Below, in pieces: positions 29,022-37,481 of a stretch of 64,000 nt of DNA. The position numbers and the translations under genes are program-made. Positions within the stretch are counted from its first letter, which is position 1; the number at the start of each line of letters is the position of its first letter. This DNA comes from Mycolicibacterium vinylchloridicum (lineage in GTDB: Bacteria > Actinomycetota > Actinomycetes > Mycobacteriales > Mycobacteriaceae), in contig NZ_JACBJQ010000001.1 in the NCBI RefSeq assembly GCF_013404075.1, positions 124,001 through 188,000 of the forward strand. The letters are read 5' to 3'. The notes below the pieces were generated by a model. That model was not told the origin of the DNA and made no database searches. It saw nothing but the letters and a program-made list of their open reading frames with translations.

Positions 29022-29321
29022 ATGCAGGTCGATGTCGATGAGATGCGCTCAGGTGCAAACCGCTCGTACAACGCGGCTTCGTTCGCCATGGAGGGCGCTG
29101 ACCAGCTGTCTCGCGTCAGTCCGACCTCAGGTATTTTCGGCGACTTCCCCGCTGCGGCGTCGTTCCACGGCGCACTAGCTGCCGCGCACAGCAACCACGT
29201 TGACCGGCTTCGCAAGCACGAGAATCGCCTTGGAGTGCTGGGCGACAAGGGGCACAAGACTGCATCGGTGTTCGTCGAGATGGAGGAACGCAACGCCGAG
29301 GCCCTGCGTTCGGTGCTGTGA
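29022..29321 (+). CDS. EspC/WXG100-like small protein (DUF2580 type)
   Basis: A 99-residue helical protein beginning MQVDVDEMRSGANRSYNAA, with a helix-turn-helix hairpin arrangement of ESX-secreted proteins. The C-terminal region SVFVEMEERNAEALR carries a degenerate form of the YxxxD/E export signal. GGGGGTG precedes the ATG, and a tandem AGCTAAC repeat lies about 20 bases upstream. It overlaps the next gene as GTGA. Likely exported by a type VII system with its partner, but no ESX core genes are in the window. Confidence 0.7.
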   Translation: MQVDVDEMRSGANRSYNAASFAMEGADQLSRVSPTSGIFGDFPAAASFHGALAAAHSNHVDRLRKHENRLGVLGDKGHKTASVFVEMEERNAEALRSVL

Positions 29322-30844
29322 CCGGCTACCCGAGCCTGGTCCACATCAGCATCGGAGCCCTGATCGGCGAGGCCGGTGGCGATCCGTGGCAGGTCGACCA
29401 GACGCTGCAGAGTGGCGATCCCGGGCAGATCGCCGAGCTGGGACGTGCGTTCTACAACGCAGGCGCCTGCACCGCAGAGACATACACCGAATTCCAGCAG
29501 GCGCAGGCCCGCTTTCAGGCGTCGTGGAACCGGGAGAACGGCGAGCACCCGATCAACGACAGCGCCGAGGTCCAGCGCGCCACCACCGGGTTGATGGTCC
29601 AGCGCGACCAGCTGCCCGCCATCGGCGCGGACCTCTCCACTATCGCCGCCGATCTTGCTGAGGCGCAGCGCTTCTCCGATATGCAGGTGGACAACCTCAA
29701 CACCCAGCTGCACTACATCGACGCGTTGATCGACCAGGCGCTGGTCAAGGATCAGGACATCTCCGCATTGGAGGACGACGCGATCGCAGCGACGTCCGGG
29801 GTGCTGAAGCAGATCGAGGCTCTGCGCGACGATTACGGCGCCAAGTTGGAAGCGTCGATGACCGACCTGCGCGTTGAGCACGGATACGACCCCGCCGCGA
29901 TCGAGGACGTCGACGGCGACGGTGAGCTCGGGCCGGAGCAGCGTGGCCGAGAATCCACCGAGTACTACGACGTGAATCAGCGCGCCAAGGACGAAGCTCT
30001 GGTCAACGGCGGCGGCCCGATGACGCCGGAAAAGGCCGATGCCGCAGCACGTCTACGTGACTTCGCCACGGCGACGAACCCGGCTGCCGACGCCGATGCA
30101 CGACGGCTGGCCGGTGAGCGCCTCGATGACTTCCGGATGGCGAACTTCGTCGGCCCGCTACCCAGGGACCCTGTCCTGGGCGAAGATGCCCGCGAGCGGG
30201 CTCAGCGCCGACTCGACATGCAACGCCAACTGGAACAGGGCGGGTTATACAACCTGCCGCCGATGACACCCGATCAGGCGACCCAGCAGGTCGACATCGG
30301 CGAGCAGTTCGGGCGCGTCGTCGCGGTGAAGCAGGCGATGTTCGCACTCACCAGCCAGGGCATGTCCGAGGACGGCGCCAAGGCGGTGCTGGGCGACATG
30401 CTCCACCACGGAAGCGATCTCGCGGGCTACACCGGACCGGCGGCCAATGGCGTCGAAGCCTACGGCGAGCGCATACCTGGCGGGCGGCACGCGAAGCTGG
30501 AAGATCTGCTATCGCCGGCCGACGCCGAGAAGTGGGCGCACATCGCCGGCCGGGTCGGAAAGGTGGGCGACGTGATCCAACTGGTCAACGCGCTCAACGA
30601 AAAGGCCAACGGCGGCAGCAACGAAGACTTCGGCAGCGCAGTGGGCGGTGTGGCCGGCGGCTCTGCGGCTGCGTGGGGTGCGGCAGCGCTCGCCGGCTCG
30701 TTTACCGGGCCGTGGACCACGGCCGGCATCGTCGTGGCGGCCAGCATTGTCGGAGGGCTGGGCGGTGAACAGCTGGGCGGCGGCATCGGGTCGCTCTTCG
30801 ACCCCGCCTTCGGATCCCCTGGCGGTGGCGGCGGGAGCTGGTGA
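29318..30844 (+). CDS. Large partner protein of the EspC-like gene, possible type VII effector
   Basis: A 508-residue protein with no signal peptide. Residues 1-190 are helical (RAFYNAGACTAETYTEF, then coiled segments), resembling ESX substrates. Residues 197-208 form a near-EF-hand loop (DVDGDGELGPEQ). The middle is a helical, charged region. Residues about 445-508 are Gly/Ala-rich and hydrophobic (GSAAAWGAAALAGSFTGPW, then GGLGGEQLGGGIGSLFD), like a glycine-zipper membrane-inserting tail. It starts at GTG within the stop of the EspC-like gene and its stop overlaps the following membrane protein. Similar long mycobacterial proteins next to small WXG100-like genes are uncharacterised. Effector, scaffold or adhesin are all possible. 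Confidence 0.6.
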   Translation: MTGYPSLVHISIGALIGEAGGDPWQVDQTLQSGDPGQIAELGRAFYNAGACTAETYTEFQQAQARFQASWNRENGEHPINDSAEVQRATTGLMVQRDQLPAIGADLSTIAADLAEAQRFSDMQVDNLNTQLHYIDALIDQALVKDQDISALEDDAIAATSGVLKQIEALRDDYGAKLEASMTDLRVEHGYDPAAIEDVDGDGELGPEQRGRESTEYYDVNQRAKDEALVNGGGPMTPEKADAAARLRDFATATNPAADADARRLAGERLDDFRMANFVGPLPRDPVLGEDARERAQRRLDMQRQLEQGGLYNLPPMTPDQATQQVDIGEQFGRVVAVKQAMFALTSQGMSEDGAKAVLGDMLHHGSDLAGYTGPAANGVEAYGERIPGGRHAKLEDLLSPADAEKWAHIAGRVGKVGDVIQLVNALNEKANGGSNEDFGSAVGGVAGGSAAAWGAAALAGSFTGPWTTAGIVVAASIVGGLGGEQLGGGIGSLFDPAFGSPGGGGGSW

Positions 30845-31176
30845 AAGTGCAAGAGATCTTCGGGTATTCGGCGATGGCCGCACTCGGCGCTGCCGCCGTC
30901 TTCAGCAGTTTTCCGCTGTGGAGATCGGCGACACTGTCGCCGGACTCGATCAAACGGCGAGTCTGGTGGACGTGTTGCGCCATCGCCACGGTGTCGGTGT
31001 TCTTGTTGCAGTGGCCCGACTGGGGCCGCGGACTATTCGCATCGATCCTGCTGGCCCTGGCTCTCGTCGCCGTCGCAGGCCGGTGGACCACCTTCATCAA
31101 GATCAATGGCCGTGTCTACGGCGCCTCCAGCCGACCCGACCGGCCACCGGCACTGGCTCCGGTCGACGACGAGTAG
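30841..31176 (+). CDS. Small membrane protein, third gene of the EspC-like cassette
   Basis: A 111-residue protein with three hydrophobic segments (YSAMAALGAAAVFSSFPLW, VWWTCCAIATVSVFLLQ and LFASILLALALVAVAG) and a hydrophilic C-terminus. GTG 30841 overlaps the preceding stop as GTGA. In an effector-immunity reading it is the immunity candidate, since the partner's tail looks membrane-active; that is inference only. No recognised family. Confidence 0.6.
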   Translation: MKVQEIFGYSAMAALGAAAVFSSFPLWRSATLSPDSIKRRVWWTCCAIATVSVFLLQWPDWGRGLFASILLALALVAVAGRWTTFIKINGRVYGASSRPDRPPALAPVDDE

Positions 31177-32226
31177 TCAGCCCAACACGTACCGCCCGGT
31201 GATCATCGGCAAATCCAGGAACGTCCGGATCCCCGGCGCGGCCGCACACACTGGTGAAACCGCATGCACCGCATGCATTGCCGTGCCCAGACAGCCCTGA
31301 TCGGTTTCATCCTCGCCGTGCGTGGCGATCTTGGACTCGAGCACCATCGACGGCTCCCCCTCGACGGTCACCTTCCATCCGCGCCCGTTCGGCCAGTCCG
31401 GTGCCTGCTCGTCCCCGAGCCGGGTGATGTGCTCCACCGTCATCGCGGGTCGCCCGTTGACCACCGCCGTGTAGCCGAAGCGCTGCGCCGCAACGGTACC
31501 CGCCTCCACCCGGCCCGCCTTGACATCGAACGCGTGGGCAGCCACAGCGATCTCGCGGTGGTAGACGAAATCGTCGACCGTCGCACCAAGCCCTTCGGCC
31601 AGCAACATCAGCGGCGCGCGAAACGTCACGCCGGCCAGAGCCGCGTCGGCCATCGGTACCGGCTCTTCGGGACGCTTGCCGAATCCCATGATGTCGAACA
31701 ACATCGGCGCACTGTCGTAGGTCGTGTAGTCCATCAATTCCTGCACCAGCAGCGAGTCGATGCGGGCGAACAGCCCCGACATCGTCAACGGCAACACCTC
31801 GGCCGCCCAGCCGGGTTCGATACCCGTGCCGTGAAATGACGTGCCGCCATCGGCGCACGCCTGCGTCAGGCGGTCGACCACCTGAGTGCCCATGCTCAAC
31901 GGATAGATGAGTGCAGTGACCGCCGTCGACACCACGTTCTTGCCCGACGCCAGCAGCCGGCAGATCTCGTCGACCGCAGCAAGAGGATTCATCTCGCCCT
32001 GAGGCATGTACAGCACGCAGTCGGCGTCCAGCGCGAGGATCTCGTCGCAATCCCTGGTGGTCCGCACGCCGATCGGTCCGATTCCACACAGCTCGCCGAC
32101 ATCACGACCCGCCTTGTCGTCGCTGTAGACCAGTGCCCCGACCAGTTCGAGATCAGGATGCCGATGAACCGCCGCGACGGAATGCTTGCCCACCGAACCG
32201 GTGGCCCACTGGATGACCCGCAACAC
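31177..32226 (-). CDS. Dihydrodipicolinate reductase-like NAD(P)-binding protein
   Basis: About 349 residues. The Rossmann fold starts right at the N-terminus (RVIQWATGSVGKHSVAAV) and the rest matches the DapB-like family that includes 2,4-diaminopentanoate dehydrogenase, common in mycobacteria in several copies. The start is uncertain: GTG 32226 or TTG 32223 place the beta strand correctly, while ATG 32283 would add residues over the divergent promoter. Divergent from the enoyl-CoA hydratase. The substrate is unknown. Confidence 0.8.
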   Translation of the reverse strand: MLRVIQWATGSVGKHSVAAVHRHPDLELVGALVYSDDKAGRDVGELCGIGPIGVRTTRDCDEILALDADCVLYMPQGEMNPLAAVDEICRLLASGKNVVSTAVTALIYPLSMGTQVVDRLTQACADGGTSFHGTGIEPGWAAEVLPLTMSGLFARIDSLLVQELMDYTTYDSAPMLFDIMGFGKRPEEPVPMADAALAGVTFRAPLMLLAEGLGATVDDFVYHREIAVAAHAFDVKAGRVEAGTVAAQRFGYTAVVNGRPAMTVEHITRLGDEQAPDWPNGRGWKVTVEGEPSMVLESKIATHGEDETDQGCLGTAMHAVHAVSPVCAAAPGIRTFLDLPMITGRYVLG

Positions 32227-32311
32227 GAGATGATCGTACTGTAAGCCATTCGGTAATACCTTCAATGAGAAGTTCTTGACCAAACCGGGTCGAAGTCACT
32301 TCACTGCGGTT

Positions 32312-33208
32312 ATGCCCGAATTCGAAACCGTCCTGTACACCACCGACGGCCCCGTCGCCACCGTCACCCTCAATCGGCCCGAACATCTCAACACCATCGT
32401 CCCGCCCATGCCCGACGAAGTGGAGGCCGCCATCGGGCTGGCCGAACACGATCCGTCGGTCAAGGTCATCGTGCTGCGGGGGGCGGGGCGAGCCTTCTCC
32501 GGCGGCTTCGACTTCGGCGGCGGATTCCAGCATTGGGGTGAGTCGATGATGACCGACGGCCGCTGGGATCCCGGCAAGGATTTCGCGATGGTCAGCGGTC
32601 GCGCGACGGGCCCGACGAGCAAGTTCATGTCGATCTGGCGGGCGTCCAAGCCGGTGATCGCGCAGGTGCACGGCTGGTGCGTGGGCGGCGCCAGCGACTA
32701 CGCATTGTGCGCCGATCTGGTGATCGCCAGCGAGGACGCGGTGATCGGCACGCCGTACAGCCGGATGTGGGGCGCCTACCTGTCCGGGATGTGGCTCTAC
32801 CGGCTCAGTTTCAGCAGGGCCAAGTGGCACTCGCTGACCGGACGCCCGCTGACCGGACGAGAGGCCGCCGACATCGAGCTGATCAACGAGGCGGTTCCGT
32901 TCGAACGGCTGGAAGCGCGGGTGGCCGAGATCGCCGCCGATTTGGCGCGAATCCCGTTGTCGCAGTTGCAAGCTCAGAAGATGATCGTCAACCAGGCCTA
33001 CGAGAACATGGGCCTGGCGAGTACCCAGACGCTCGGCGGCATCCTCGACGGGCTGATGCGCAACACCCCGGAGGCCCTGGACTTCATCAATACCGCAGGC
33101 ACACAGGGCGTCCGTGCCGCCGTCGAAGGTCGAGACGGCCCGTGGGGCGATTACAGCCAGGCGCCGCCGGGGCGACGCCCCGACCCGTCGCACATCATCG
33201 AGCCGTGA
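32312..33208 (+). CDS. echA2: Enoyl-CoA hydratase/isomerase (EchA2-like)
   Basis: A 298-residue crotonase-fold protein acting on acyl-CoA esters. The oxyanion-hole segments are RGAGRAFSGGFDF and VHGWCVGGASDYALCADLV. The usual hydratase Glu pair is not obvious (SRMWGAYLSGMW region), so isomerase or another crotonase reaction is possible. ATG 32312 begins the standard MPEFETVLY. Order after the prolyl oligopeptidase matches Rv0456c, with the EspC-like cassette and the reductase inserted between. Confidence 0.82.
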   Translation: MPEFETVLYTTDGPVATVTLNRPEHLNTIVPPMPDEVEAAIGLAEHDPSVKVIVLRGAGRAFSGGFDFGGGFQHWGESMMTDGRWDPGKDFAMVSGRATGPTSKFMSIWRASKPVIAQVHGWCVGGASDYALCADLVIASEDAVIGTPYSRMWGAYLSGMWLYRLSFSRAKWHSLTGRPLTGREAADIELINEAVPFERLEARVAEIAADLARIPLSQLQAQKMIVNQAYENMGLASTQTLGGILDGLMRNTPEALDFINTAGTQGVRAAVEGRDGPWGDYSQAPPGRRPDPSHIIEP

Positions 33209-33220
33209 CAGCTCGGGACC

Positions 33221-34186
33221 CTACCCGCGAGCAGCAAGTAGCGCATGCGCGTCAGTCAGCGACCGAAGCGTGTCGTTGAGATGGGTGCACGTCGAAATAC
33301 CGGTGAACTCGGTCCGAATACGGTCGCGCAATTCGGATACCGCCATGCCGACGAGTCGCTGCGCACTGGCCAAGGCACCGGGGCACTCCTGCCACGGCAG
33401 CACCCTCGCCTCCGCCGTCACCTGTGAAATCGACTGCGAGGCAAGGTTGATCTGGCCGACGACAGCGTACTCGTGCACGATGGTCTCGATACCCGCTGCG
33501 TCGACGTGGGAGTCGCGGAAATGTGCGTCGAACGCCGCCGTCGCACCGTTCGGAAGGACGTCCAGCCTCCGCATACGGCGCATACCGTGCGGGCGAAGGG
33601 GTTCTGCGGGGTGCATCTCGCCCAGCACCGGTGCGAGTGGCCCACGCACGCAGGGCATCAGCATGTTGCGCCTGCTGAAGTCGACGGCCGACGCGCCGGG
33701 AGCGAAGCCCGAACAGATACCTTCCAGATGGTCGGAGATGGCGTCCGACATCGGCCACTCGACCCCGCCGGTGATGTCCGCGTGGTGCGCACCGTAACCC
33801 GTCACCAACGTTGCGCCGACCCAGTCGTCGAGCAGAAGGTATAGCGCGGGCGAGCGCTCGGTGTCGCTGCCCAGCAGATCCCGGACCATCGCGCGGAAGC
33901 CCTGCGCGACCCTGGCGCCCCGCAGTCGGTCCAATCGTGGGTCGCCGCCGCTGATTTCGTCGATCACACGATCAGTCAATCGTGCCAGCACGACGACATC
34001 GTCGAGCACTTCATGGTTGCCAGACGAATCCACCCGAACGTCGCGGGCTCGCAGATGCGCCTCGGCCGTGTGGGCATCCTGCGGATGTGTGTCGATCGTG
34101 CTCGTCCTGCGCCGCGTTCCCGGGCGCAGCGGTGGCCACTCGGTGACGGGCTGCTGCGGACCGACGATATCGGTGACGAAGGGCAT
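33221..34186 (-). CDS. DUF2889 protein
   Basis: A 321-residue protein. The DUF2889 features are FDAHFRDSHVDAAGIETIVHEYAVV near the middle and CTHLNDTLRSLTDA at the end, the latter with a conserved Cys/His pair. Members usually sit beside acyl-CoA or steroid/terpene catabolism genes, which fits the hydratase next door. ATG 34186 gives MPFVTDIVGP. It is convergent with the hydratase gene and three bases from the upstream membrane protein gene on the same strand. Confidence 0.78.
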   Translation of the reverse strand: MPFVTDIVGPQQPVTEWPPLRPGTRRRTSTIDTHPQDAHTAEAHLRARDVRVDSSGNHEVLDDVVVLARLTDRVIDEISGGDPRLDRLRGARVAQGFRAMVRDLLGSDTERSPALYLLLDDWVGATLVTGYGAHHADITGGVEWPMSDAISDHLEGICSGFAPGASAVDFSRRNMLMPCVRGPLAPVLGEMHPAEPLRPHGMRRMRRLDVLPNGATAAFDAHFRDSHVDAAGIETIVHEYAVVGQINLASQSISQVTAEARVLPWQECPGALASAQRLVGMAVSELRDRIRTEFTGISTCTHLNDTLRSLTDAHALLAARG

Positions 34187-34188
34187 GT

Positions 34189-35028
34189 CTAACTCGACTT
34201 GGCCAGAGAAACCAACAGCGACACGATCACCCCGATGATCACCAGGCCGCCACCGACCACCAGCGTGATGTTGAGCCACTGATGCATGCTGTTCTGCGCC
34301 GTGCCGACGAGTACGTCGGCAATCCGCCGGATGTCACCGGACGAATTGTCCAGCACCGTATTGAGCTTCCGGCGGCCGAATTCGATTGCGGCCCAACCGG
34401 CTGCACCGACAAGTAGGGCCGACACCCCCAACCCCACCAGCATCTTTCCGCGGCTTCGGGCGATGAACAGCGTGAGTAGCGCGAATAACCCGGTCAGCAC
34501 GGCCAGGCCGACGCTGACCCACGGCCCGTAGGTCCCCAACAGGCGCAACGCACCGGGCCGCAGTACCGAAGGAGCGTTGTCGGTCAGCGGAATTGGCACT
34601 GACGTCGGCACCGTGATGTTGTAGTCCGACAGCGTCTCGGAGAACGCGGCATCCGAAAGCATCGGCGCGACGTCGATCACCCAGCGGCCCTGCGAGTCCA
34701 CGCTCGAGCGAATCGAGTCGGTGAACAACCACCGGTGAGCGAACCGGTTCGCCTGGGCGAACTGGCCGGGGAACGACGCACTCGAAGTGTAGGTGGCGGC
34801 CACCAGGCTCACGGTGCCGGTGTTCACGCTGGTGCCCAGCCGGGCCACCTGGGTGGTCAATTGCGAGGCCACCGCGGATTGCAGTGCGGGGTCCGCGGCC
34901 GCCTTCTGGGCCAGCGCCGCGTAGCCGTCCTCGTCGACAAGATGTTGTTGCACCCATACCGCGGGCAGGGCCACCGCCAGCAGAAGCGTCGTGACGAGCC
35001 ACATGAGCAGCGTCGTCGCGAGCCGCAC
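34189..35028 (-). CDS. Membrane protein with large extracytoplasmic loop
   Basis: A 279-residue protein. TM1 is at residues 5-25 (LLMWLVTTLLLAVALPAVWV), followed by a soluble loop of about 130 residues, then three TM segments (near 165-187, 195-215 and 250-275). AGGAGG precedes the GTG start at 35028. Similar two-part proteins are common in mycobacterial genomes without known function. Probably co-transcribed with the DUF2889 gene. Confidence 0.7.
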   Translation of the reverse strand: MRLATTLLMWLVTTLLLAVALPAVWVQQHLVDEDGYAALAQKAAADPALQSAVASQLTTQVARLGTSVNTGTVSLVAATYTSSASFPGQFAQANRFAHRWLFTDSIRSSVDSQGRWVIDVAPMLSDAAFSETLSDYNITVPTSVPIPLTDNAPSVLRPGALRLLGTYGPWVSVGLAVLTGLFALLTLFIARSRGKMLVGLGVSALLVGAAGWAAIEFGRRKLNTVLDNSSGDIRRIADVLVGTAQNSMHQWLNITLVVGGGLVIIGVIVSLLVSLAKSS

Positions 35029-35056
35029 GCGTCCTCCTCTACGGGGACGCGCGGGG

Positions 35057-35914
35057 TCAGTCGGAGTGAGTTGCGCGGCCCACGATCAAGGGGTCGGGCT
35101 GGCCGACCACCTCATGGTCTTTGTTGTCGTAATTGAACTTACTCAGCACATGGCGCATCGCGTTGATTCGCGCGCGTTTCTTGTCGTTGCTTTTGACGAC
35201 GGTCCACGGCGCGACCTCGGTGTCCGTCCAGGCGAACATGTCTTCCTTCGCGGCGGTGTATTCGTGCCACTTGTCCAGTGACGCCAGATCGGTCGGCGAC
35301 AGTTTCCACTGCCGTACCGGGTCGACCTGGCGGATGGTGAACCGGGTGCGCTGCTCGCTCGACGACACCGAGAACCAGAGCTTGGTCAGGCTGATGCCGT
35401 CGTTGACCAGCATCTGTTCGAACAGCGGCGCCTGGCGGATGAACTCGGCGTGCTGCTTGGGCGTGCAGTACCCCATCACTCGCTCCACGCCGGCGCGGTT
35501 GTACCAGGACCGGTCGAACATGACGATCTCACCGGCGGCAGGCAGGTGGTTGACGTAGCGCTGGAAATACCACTGGGTGCGTTCCTTCTCGGTGGGCTTC
35601 TCCAGTGCCACCACCCGCGCGCCTCTCGGATTGAGGTGCTCCATGAAGCGCTTGATCGTTCCGCCCTTGCCGGCCGCGTCGCGCCCCTCGAAGACGAAGA
35701 CGTGCCGCAGTCCGTGGGCCTGGCTCCACTTCTGCAGCTTCAGCAACTCGATCTGCAGCAGCCGCTTCTGTTCCTCGTACTCGTTGCGCGACATCCGATG
35801 CTCGTACGGGTAGTTCTCCCGCCAGGTATCGACAGCCAGTCCCGCGGCGTCGAGCAGCACCGGGTCGTCATCGTCGTCGTCAAAAACCGTGAAGCCATTG
35901 CTCTCCAGTGACAC
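35057..35914 (-). CDS. ppk2: Polyphosphate kinase 2, class I-like
   Basis: A 285-residue one-domain PPK2. Walker A is EGRDAAGKGGTIKRF near residue 82, the Walker B region is VMFDRSWYNRAGVERVMG, and the lid is FTIRQVDPVRQWKLSPTDLAS. These features are those of the class I (polyP-ADP/GDP) enzymes, to which Rv3232c also belongs. An unusual run of Asp (DDDDDD) occurs near residue 12. GTG start. It differs throughout from the PPK2 at 9.9 kb, so the pair are not recent copies. Cytosolic energy and nucleotide balance. Confidence 0.9.
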   Translation of the reverse strand: MSLESNGFTVFDDDDDDPVLLDAAGLAVDTWRENYPYEHRMSRNEYEEQKRLLQIELLKLQKWSQAHGLRHVFVFEGRDAAGKGGTIKRFMEHLNPRGARVVALEKPTEKERTQWYFQRYVNHLPAAGEIVMFDRSWYNRAGVERVMGYCTPKQHAEFIRQAPLFEQMLVNDGISLTKLWFSVSSSEQRTRFTIRQVDPVRQWKLSPTDLASLDKWHEYTAAKEDMFAWTDTEVAPWTVVKSNDKKRARINAMRHVLSKFNYDNKDHEVVGQPDPLIVGRATHSD

Positions 35915-35991
35915 GCGCGGAAATTATCAGCGACGGGGAAACCCGGGGTGACGCCGAGGTGAACGGCGAGCCCGCAGCCGTGAGACGTGCG

Positions 35992-36531
35992 CTATCCGCG
36001 GGTCGCTTTCTTGGCGCCGGCCGCAAGTGTCGCGGCAGCCGCACACACCAGTGAACTGCCCAGCAGCAGTCCGCCGATGGCGTCGGTGAAGTAGTGGTAG
36101 GTCACCGCCTGACCGAGCATCCCCAGTAGCGCCCAGACGATCGCGGCCACCACGACGTACAGTCGGGCTCCCAGGACCACGGTCGCCATGCCCAGCACCA
36201 CCACCACCAGCGTCGTGTGGCCGCTGGGATAGGCGACCGCGCCGTCCTTCTCCCGGCCGAACCAGTCTTTGAACATCCGCGAAAGCCACACGGCTGCAAC
36301 AGGAGTCACCACAACGAGCGCGGCGAGCAGCCAGCGCCGGCGGTAGGCGGCCACCGCAAGCCCGGCAAGCAGGATCATCGCGGCGGTGCGCTGGTCGGTG
36401 AAGAACAGCAGCCAGCCCAGCGCACCGCCGCGAGCCCGCTGGAACCAGTCGTCGATCGGCGTCGACCCGGGCCCCACCGCGCAGCCCAGTAGCACCATGG
36501 ACGCCAACCCGATCGGCGGCCACCACCGCAC
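35992..36531 (-). CDS. PAP2-family membrane phosphatase
   Basis: A 179-residue protein with about five TM segments. The PAP2 motifs are present: KDWFGREKDG (motif 1), YPSGHTTLVVV (motif 2) and YHYFTDAIGG (motif 3, His and Asp present but the usual Arg replaced). It should remove phosphate from lipid phosphates on the outer face of the membrane, but the lost Arg makes activity uncertain. GTG start at 36531; the DinB-like gene lies 11 bases upstream on the same strand. Confidence 0.8.
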   Translation of the reverse strand: MRWWPPIGLASMVLLGCAVGPGSTPIDDWFQRARGGALGWLLFFTDQRTAAMILLAGLAVAAYRRRWLLAALVVVTPVAAVWLSRMFKDWFGREKDGAVAYPSGHTTLVVVVLGMATVVLGARLYVVVAAIVWALLGMLGQAVTYHYFTDAIGGLLLGSSLVCAAAATLAAGAKKATRG

Positions 36532-36542
36532 CGCGTGGGCGC

Positions 36543-37055
36543 TCAGCGGGCGATGCCCCGCACGTAGGCCGCCTGGCCGAGATGCTGTGCGCAGTCGTCG
36601 ATGATGCTGACCAACCGAATGCTGGCTGTCACGGGCGGATCCCAGTTCGTGTCGACCACACGAGCAAGCTCATCGGTGGTGACGCTGGCGATGTACTCCA
36701 GCGTCGCCTTGTGCACGGCGTGGTAGTAGCCGGCCAGCAGATCGGCGGGCGCACGGACCTTGCCGACCTCATCGGGAGTGTGCCCGTAGCCGTGCGCGTC
36801 ACGGGGCAGGTCCAGCCCGAAGCGGTCGACCCAGCCGCCGGTGAACCACACCTGATCGGTTCCGGCGATATCGGCCAGCTGAGCGTCCTGGACACGAGCG
36901 CTGTGCCAGATCAACCACGCGATGCTGTTGGCCGTCGCCGTCGGCCGGAAGAACGAGACGTCGTCGGTGAGGTCGTTGACATGTTCGATGATGCGAGTGA
37001 AGGAATCCCGCAGCAGTTCGCGGGAGGCGGTGGCATCCGACAATGAGTCAGTCAT
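36543..37055 (-). CDS. DinB-like/DUF664 metal-binding protein
   Basis: A 170-residue four-helix protein of the DinB superfamily. Metal-ligand His candidates are in IIEHVNDL, WLIWHSARVQD and DDCAQHLGQAAYVRG, the usual three-His layout. Many actinobacterial members are mycothiol-dependent transferases. ATG 37055 starts MTDSLSDATASREL. The glyoxalase-like gene just upstream is on the same strand, ten bases away, so these two thiol- or detoxification-type genes are probably co-transcribed. Confidence 0.82.
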   Translation of the reverse strand: MTDSLSDATASRELLRDSFTRIIEHVNDLTDDVSFFRPTATANSIAWLIWHSARVQDAQLADIAGTDQVWFTGGWVDRFGLDLPRDAHGYGHTPDEVGKVRAPADLLAGYYHAVHKATLEYIASVTTDELARVVDTNWDPPVTASIRLVSIIDDCAQHLGQAAYVRGIAR

Positions 37056-37065
37056 GGGCCTGACG

Positions 37066-37452
37066 CTACGCGCCGTGGAAAACCGCCTCGACGTTGTTGC
37101 CGTCGGGATCCCGGACGAATGCACCGTAGTAGCCGGGGTGGTACTCGGGCCATAACCGCGGCGCATGCAGTGACTCGGCACCCAGTCCCAGTGCGGCGTC
37201 GTAGAAGGCCTTCACCGCGTCGACGTCGGCGGCGGCGAAGGCGATGTGCACCTCACGGTTGGGGCCCGAGGCATCACCGGCCGAGGCGTCGGCGATCCAG
37301 AAGTCCGGCTTACCGTCGCGGCCGTAGCCGATCGCGACATCGAAGTCCATCTGACGGGTATAGCCGAGCACACCGAGCACGGCGTCGTAGAACTCCTTCG
37401 ACGCGGCCCAGTCGCTGCAGTTGATTCCGAAGTGATCGATCACGGCTCCCAT
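37066..37452 (-). CDS. VOC/glyoxalase-family protein
   Basis: A 128-residue vicinal oxygen chelate protein with two paired beta-alpha-beta-beta-beta modules. Candidate metal ligands are His in VIDHFGIN, His in REVHIAFAA, and Glu in GNNVEAVFHGA. Short single-domain proteins like this work as dimers. ATG 37452. Substrate unknown. Confidence 0.83.
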   Translation of the reverse strand: MGAVIDHFGINCSDWAASKEFYDAVLGVLGYTRQMDFDVAIGYGRDGKPDFWIADASAGDASGPNREVHIAFAAADVDAVKAFYDAALGLGAESLHAPRLWPEYHPGYYGAFVRDPDGNNVEAVFHGA

Positions 37453-37481
37453 AGTGGCAGCCGACCGGCCGCGGTGAACGG

